Source of the DNA: an uncultured Lachnospiraceae bacterium
GTDB lineage: Bacteria; Bacillota; Clostridia; Lachnospirales; Lachnospiraceae
DNA length: 56,447 nucleotides
Direction of reading: 5' to 3'
Assembly: GCA_947366105.1 (NCBI GenBank)
Contig: CANAZK010000002.1
Span: forward strand, 1 to 56,447
Under the pieces are notes generated by a model that saw only the letters and a program-made list of their open reading frames with translations, was not told where the DNA came from and did no database searches. This document shows, in pieces, positions 54,399 to 56,447 of this stretch. The translations under genes were made by a program, and so were the position numbers. Position 1 is the stretch's first letter. Each line of letters opens with the position of its first letter.

Positions 54399-55064
54399 AT
54401 GATAGATTATACAAACGATAATCAAAAGCGTGAAAATGTAATACAATTTATCAGAATCACACAAAAGCTTATCGAAGAAGAAGGAATCAAAAATGTTTCA
54501 ATTCGCAAAATTGCCGTCCTCTCAGGCTTTCACAGCTCAGCGCTTTATTTTTATTTTAAGGATTTGAACGAACTAATTATGCTGGCGTCCATCATGCATT
54601 TTCAAACATACAGCGCGGAATTTGAAAAACAGATTCACACTGCCGACCCTTATGATAAGTTTTTTGCTATTTGGAAATGCTTTGCAGAATCAGCATTTCA
54701 GTGTCCTTGTGTATTCCTCAACTTTTTCTTCGGAAAAGACAGTGATAATTTGCTTCCATTTTTGAATACTTATTATGATTTATTTCCAGAAGAGAAAAAT
54801 CAACACTCTGATGCCATCAGCTCAATCTACTTCGGAAAAAATTACAGCGAAAGATGCATGAAACTTTTGCTTCCCCTTATTCATGACGAACATACAAGAG
54901 TCACATATGATAATATTGTGGTGCTGAATGAAATCACCTTGTCTTTCAGTAAGGAACTGATTGCGCAAAAATGTCAGAATCCTGAACTTAACAGCCATGA
55001 ATTACGCCAGAAAATGTTGAATATGCTGCACCTGTTAGTGGACCGCAGTACAAATTCTAAATAA
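54399..55064 (+). CDS. TetR family regulator, copy 1
   Basis: 221 residues. N-terminal helix-turn-helix: VIQFIRITQKLIEEEGIKNVSIRKIAVLSGFHSSALYFYFKDLNELIMLAS, followed by an all-helical ligand and dimerisation domain without recognised similarity. It is about 60% identical by eye to copy 2 and divergent from the grd operon, whose promoter carries matching palindromes. AGAAGAGAG precedes the ATG. Probable repressor or sensor for the amine-reductase genes. Confidence 0.88.
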   Translation: MIDYTNDNQKRENVIQFIRITQKLIEEEGIKNVSIRKIAVLSGFHSSALYFYFKDLNELIMLASIMHFQTYSAEFEKQIHTADPYDKFFAIWKCFAESAFQCPCVFLNFFFGKDSDNLLPFLNTYYDLFPEEKNQHSDAISSIYFGKNYSERCMKLLLPLIHDEHTRVTYDNIVVLNEITLSFSKELIAQKCQNPELNSHELRQKMLNMLHLLVDRSTNSK

Positions 55065-55094
55065 TAATACGAATTCGGAAGGATTTTTAGATTC

Positions 55095-55748
55095 ATGATA
55101 GATTATACAAATGATCCTCAAAAAAGAGAAAATATAATACATTTTATACGGGTAACACAGCAGCTGATTGGTGAAGGTGGTTTGAAAAATGCTTCCATCC
55201 GCAAGATTGCAGCTGCATCCGGTTTTCATAATTCTACCATCTACTTTTATTTTAAGGATTTGAATGAATTAATTATGCTTTCTTCTATATCCCGCTTTCA
55301 TAAATACAGCGCGGCCCTTGAAGCACAAAGCAACAATACAGACGCCTATGAAAATTTCTATGCTATATGGGAATGTTTTGCAGAATCGGCTCTGCAGTAT
55401 TCCTGTATTTTTTATAATTTCTTTTTTGGCAAATACGGGAATGATCTGCATACGTTTTTAAACATTTATTACGACTTATTTCCTGAAGAACGTAATAAAT
55501 ACAGTCTAAATATTGAAACGATGTATTTTGGAAAAAATTATCCCGAACGCTGCCGGGTAATTCTCTCTCCTCTTATTGACGACGCCCGCACTCGGGTTAC
55601 CGAAGAAAATTTGGATACTATTAATGAAATTATTATAAGCCTTACAAAAGATTTGCTCAGCAGAAAATGCAATTACCCTGAGCTTGACAGATTCGAACTT
55701 CAAAAGCAAATGTTAAGCATGATACATTTCGTTATCGATGAAGACTGA
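55095..55748 (+). CDS. TetR family regulator, copy 2
   Basis: 217 residues. Nearly the same DNA-binding domain as copy 1 (MIDYTNDPQKRENIIHFIRVTQQLIGEGGLKNASIRKIAAASGFHNSTIYFYFKDLNELIML), including almost the same recognition helix (SGFHxSxxYFYF), while the C-terminal domain has diverged more. It starts 30 bases after copy 1, so it is cotranscribed. The two may bind the same palindromes as homo- or heterodimers and sense different ligands. Confidence 0.88.
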   Translation: MIDYTNDPQKRENIIHFIRVTQQLIGEGGLKNASIRKIAAASGFHNSTIYFYFKDLNELIMLSSISRFHKYSAALEAQSNNTDAYENFYAIWECFAESALQYSCIFYNFFFGKYGNDLHTFLNIYYDLFPEERNKYSLNIETMYFGKNYPERCRVILSPLIDDARTRVTEENLDTINEIIISLTKDLLSRKCNYPELDRFELQKQMLSMIHFVIDED

Positions 55749-55796
55749 TAACAGTCGGCTAGACTATAAAGTAAAACGAATTTCAGACTCTTCGTA

Positions 55797-55836
55797 TAAA
55801 AGGGGTATACCATTTTGATACACCCCTTCCATTTTT
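55797..55836. terminator. Bidirectional terminator
   Basis: AAGGGGTAT and ATACACCCCTT pair around ACCATTTTG, followed by CCATTTTT on the plus strand. It separates the convergent TetR and dipeptidase genes. Confidence 0.7.
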
Positions 55837-55837
55837 C

Positions 55838-56401
55838 TTATTTCGCAAGTCTGTAAATCGCTTCCAAATAAATTTTCATCCACATATCTAATTTATCGAG
55901 TTCCAAATACTCGTTCTTCTGATGCATCAGATTTGGCTGCCCTTTCAGAAGCGCGCCGAATGCAACACAGTTATCCAACGCTCTTGCATAAGAACACGCC
56001 CCGTCAACCTGCGGCTGGGCCTCTTTATCACCGGAAACTTCTTTGTATACATCCATCAATGTCTGTACAAGGAAACTTTCCTTCGGAATATAAATCCCTT
56101 CTGTGATACTCGGATTCTCAAAACGGAATCTCGTTCCTTCCAAATTCTTCACAATAGAATCCTGCGCCTCTTTGCATTTGTAGCTTACCGGCACACGGTT
56201 GTCGATGGAAAGAATTAATTTACCGTCAGTCACTTCCACTTTACCTACGTTGAAACTTAATTTACCGGAAATCTCATCCTCAAAGCCTGCGCCGATATGC
56301 TCTCCGCAGAGGTTAAATCCGATACGTTCCATATAGAATTCTGCGATTTCTCCAAGCTCGCCGCCTACGCCAAGCTCGCTGACAGCATTCATAATTGCTG
56401 T
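55838..56401 (-). CDS. Dipeptidase PepV-like (M20), 5'-truncated
   Basis: The last 188 codons of an M20 dipeptidase: the FYMERIGFNLCGEHIGAGFEDEISGKLSFNVG segment of the lid domain, then the catalytic-domain end with DGACSYARALDNCVAFGALLKGQPNLMHQKNEYLELDKLDMWMKIYLEAIYRLA, whose HQKNE and final helix are typical of PepV. The N-terminal half with the first metal ligands lies beyond the adapter. An internal ATG at 56392 is not the real start. Confidence 0.85.
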   Translation of the reverse strand, partial: TAIMNAVSELGVGGELGEIAEFYMERIGFNLCGEHIGAGFEDEISGKLSFNVGKVEVTDGKLILSIDNRVPVSYKCKEAQDSIVKNLEGTRFRFENPSITEGIYIPKESFLVQTLMDVYKEVSGDKEAQPQVDGACSYARALDNCVAFGALLKGQPNLMHQKNEYLELDKLDMWMKIYLEAIYRLAK

Positions 56402-56447
56402 AGATCGGAAGAGCGTCGTGTAGGGAAAGAGTGTGTCAGTACGTGTA
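56402..56447. other. Sequencing adapter (artefact)
   Basis: AGATCGGAAGAGCGTCGTGT is the reverse complement of the Illumina universal adapter; with the 13-base tag the block mirrors 1-46 exactly. Confidence 0.97.

Noticed and set aside
1..56447. CRISPR array, rRNA operon, ordinary tRNA genes, IS transposase
   Set aside because: I looked for regular direct repeats, conserved rRNA segments, tRNA T-arm signatures and transposase motifs and found none besides the tmRNA.

Overview
The window reads as a chromosomal segment of an anaerobic, low-to-moderate GC Clostridia, most likely a gut Lachnospiraceae. The evidence is the eno-secG-rnr-smpB-ssrA order, an FMN riboswitch and a T-box leader, a PurO-type IMP cyclohydrolase next to a stand-alone AICAR transformylase, a UDP-galactopyranose mutase, and a selenocysteine-containing glycine/sarcosine/betaine reductase module. 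I cannot name a species from the sequence alone. Both ends carry the same 46-base Illumina-type adapter in inverted orientation, so the window is a sequencing construct of 56,355 genomic bases. The two terminal genes are cut by the construct, not by biology.

Layout. 47-1970: 3'-truncated gene for a fused double adenine methyltransferase with an N-terminal DNA-binding segment, directly downstream of the tmRNA gene. 2139-7272: translation-quality and glycolysis block (ssrA, small ORF, smpB, rnr, secG, eno). 7393-17610: YitT membrane protein, Gfo/Idh/MocA oxidoreductase with AraC regulator, aminopeptidase P, glmM, two-gene end of purine synthesis, a multi-hairpin intergenic element, greA-family factor and an LCP cell-wall ligase. 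17808-22425: flavin-linked block (PNPOx-like protein, RibU behind an FMN riboswitch that contains an inserted repeat), DUF1848 protein and glycogen debranching enzyme. 22490-31091: accessory zone with broken genes (AlbA_2 regulator, HExxH protein, sigma-like factor), a GntR-ABC operon, a DUF4160/DUF2442 pair, a serine recombinase, a putative type I toxin-antitoxin, and two copies of the rpsI 3' end that look like attachment sites. 31092-39923: rpsI-rplM, P-type ATPase, amylase-family enzyme, glf, and a tyrosine T-box operon (GNAT-tyrS). 39961-44687: complete branched-chain amino-acid ABC transporter. 44787-49586: MerR-like protein without its HTH, YfcC carrier plus M20 peptidase, tandem DUF3841 genes. 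49852-55748: betaine/sarcosine-type reductase component (selenoprotein plus partner), BCCT transporter and two tandem TetR regulators, with twin palindromic operators in the divergent intergenic region. 55838-56401: 5'-truncated PepV-type dipeptidase.

How the genes work together. The last module is a coherent unit: a BCCT importer would bring in a quaternary amine such as betaine, the GrdH/GrdI-like pair would activate it, and twin TetR regulators would control transcription through two identical palindromes, one inside the promoter spacer. The shared reductase parts (GrdA, GrdC, GrdD, thioredoxin, SelABCD) must lie elsewhere. The accessory zone behind rpsI looks like stacked remnants of related integrative elements that have lost their integrase but keep end repeats, a recombinase and a toxin-antitoxin. 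A 127-base structured repeat occurs twice, both times in the presumed leader of the next gene and in the same orientation, once between an FMN aptamer and its terminator.
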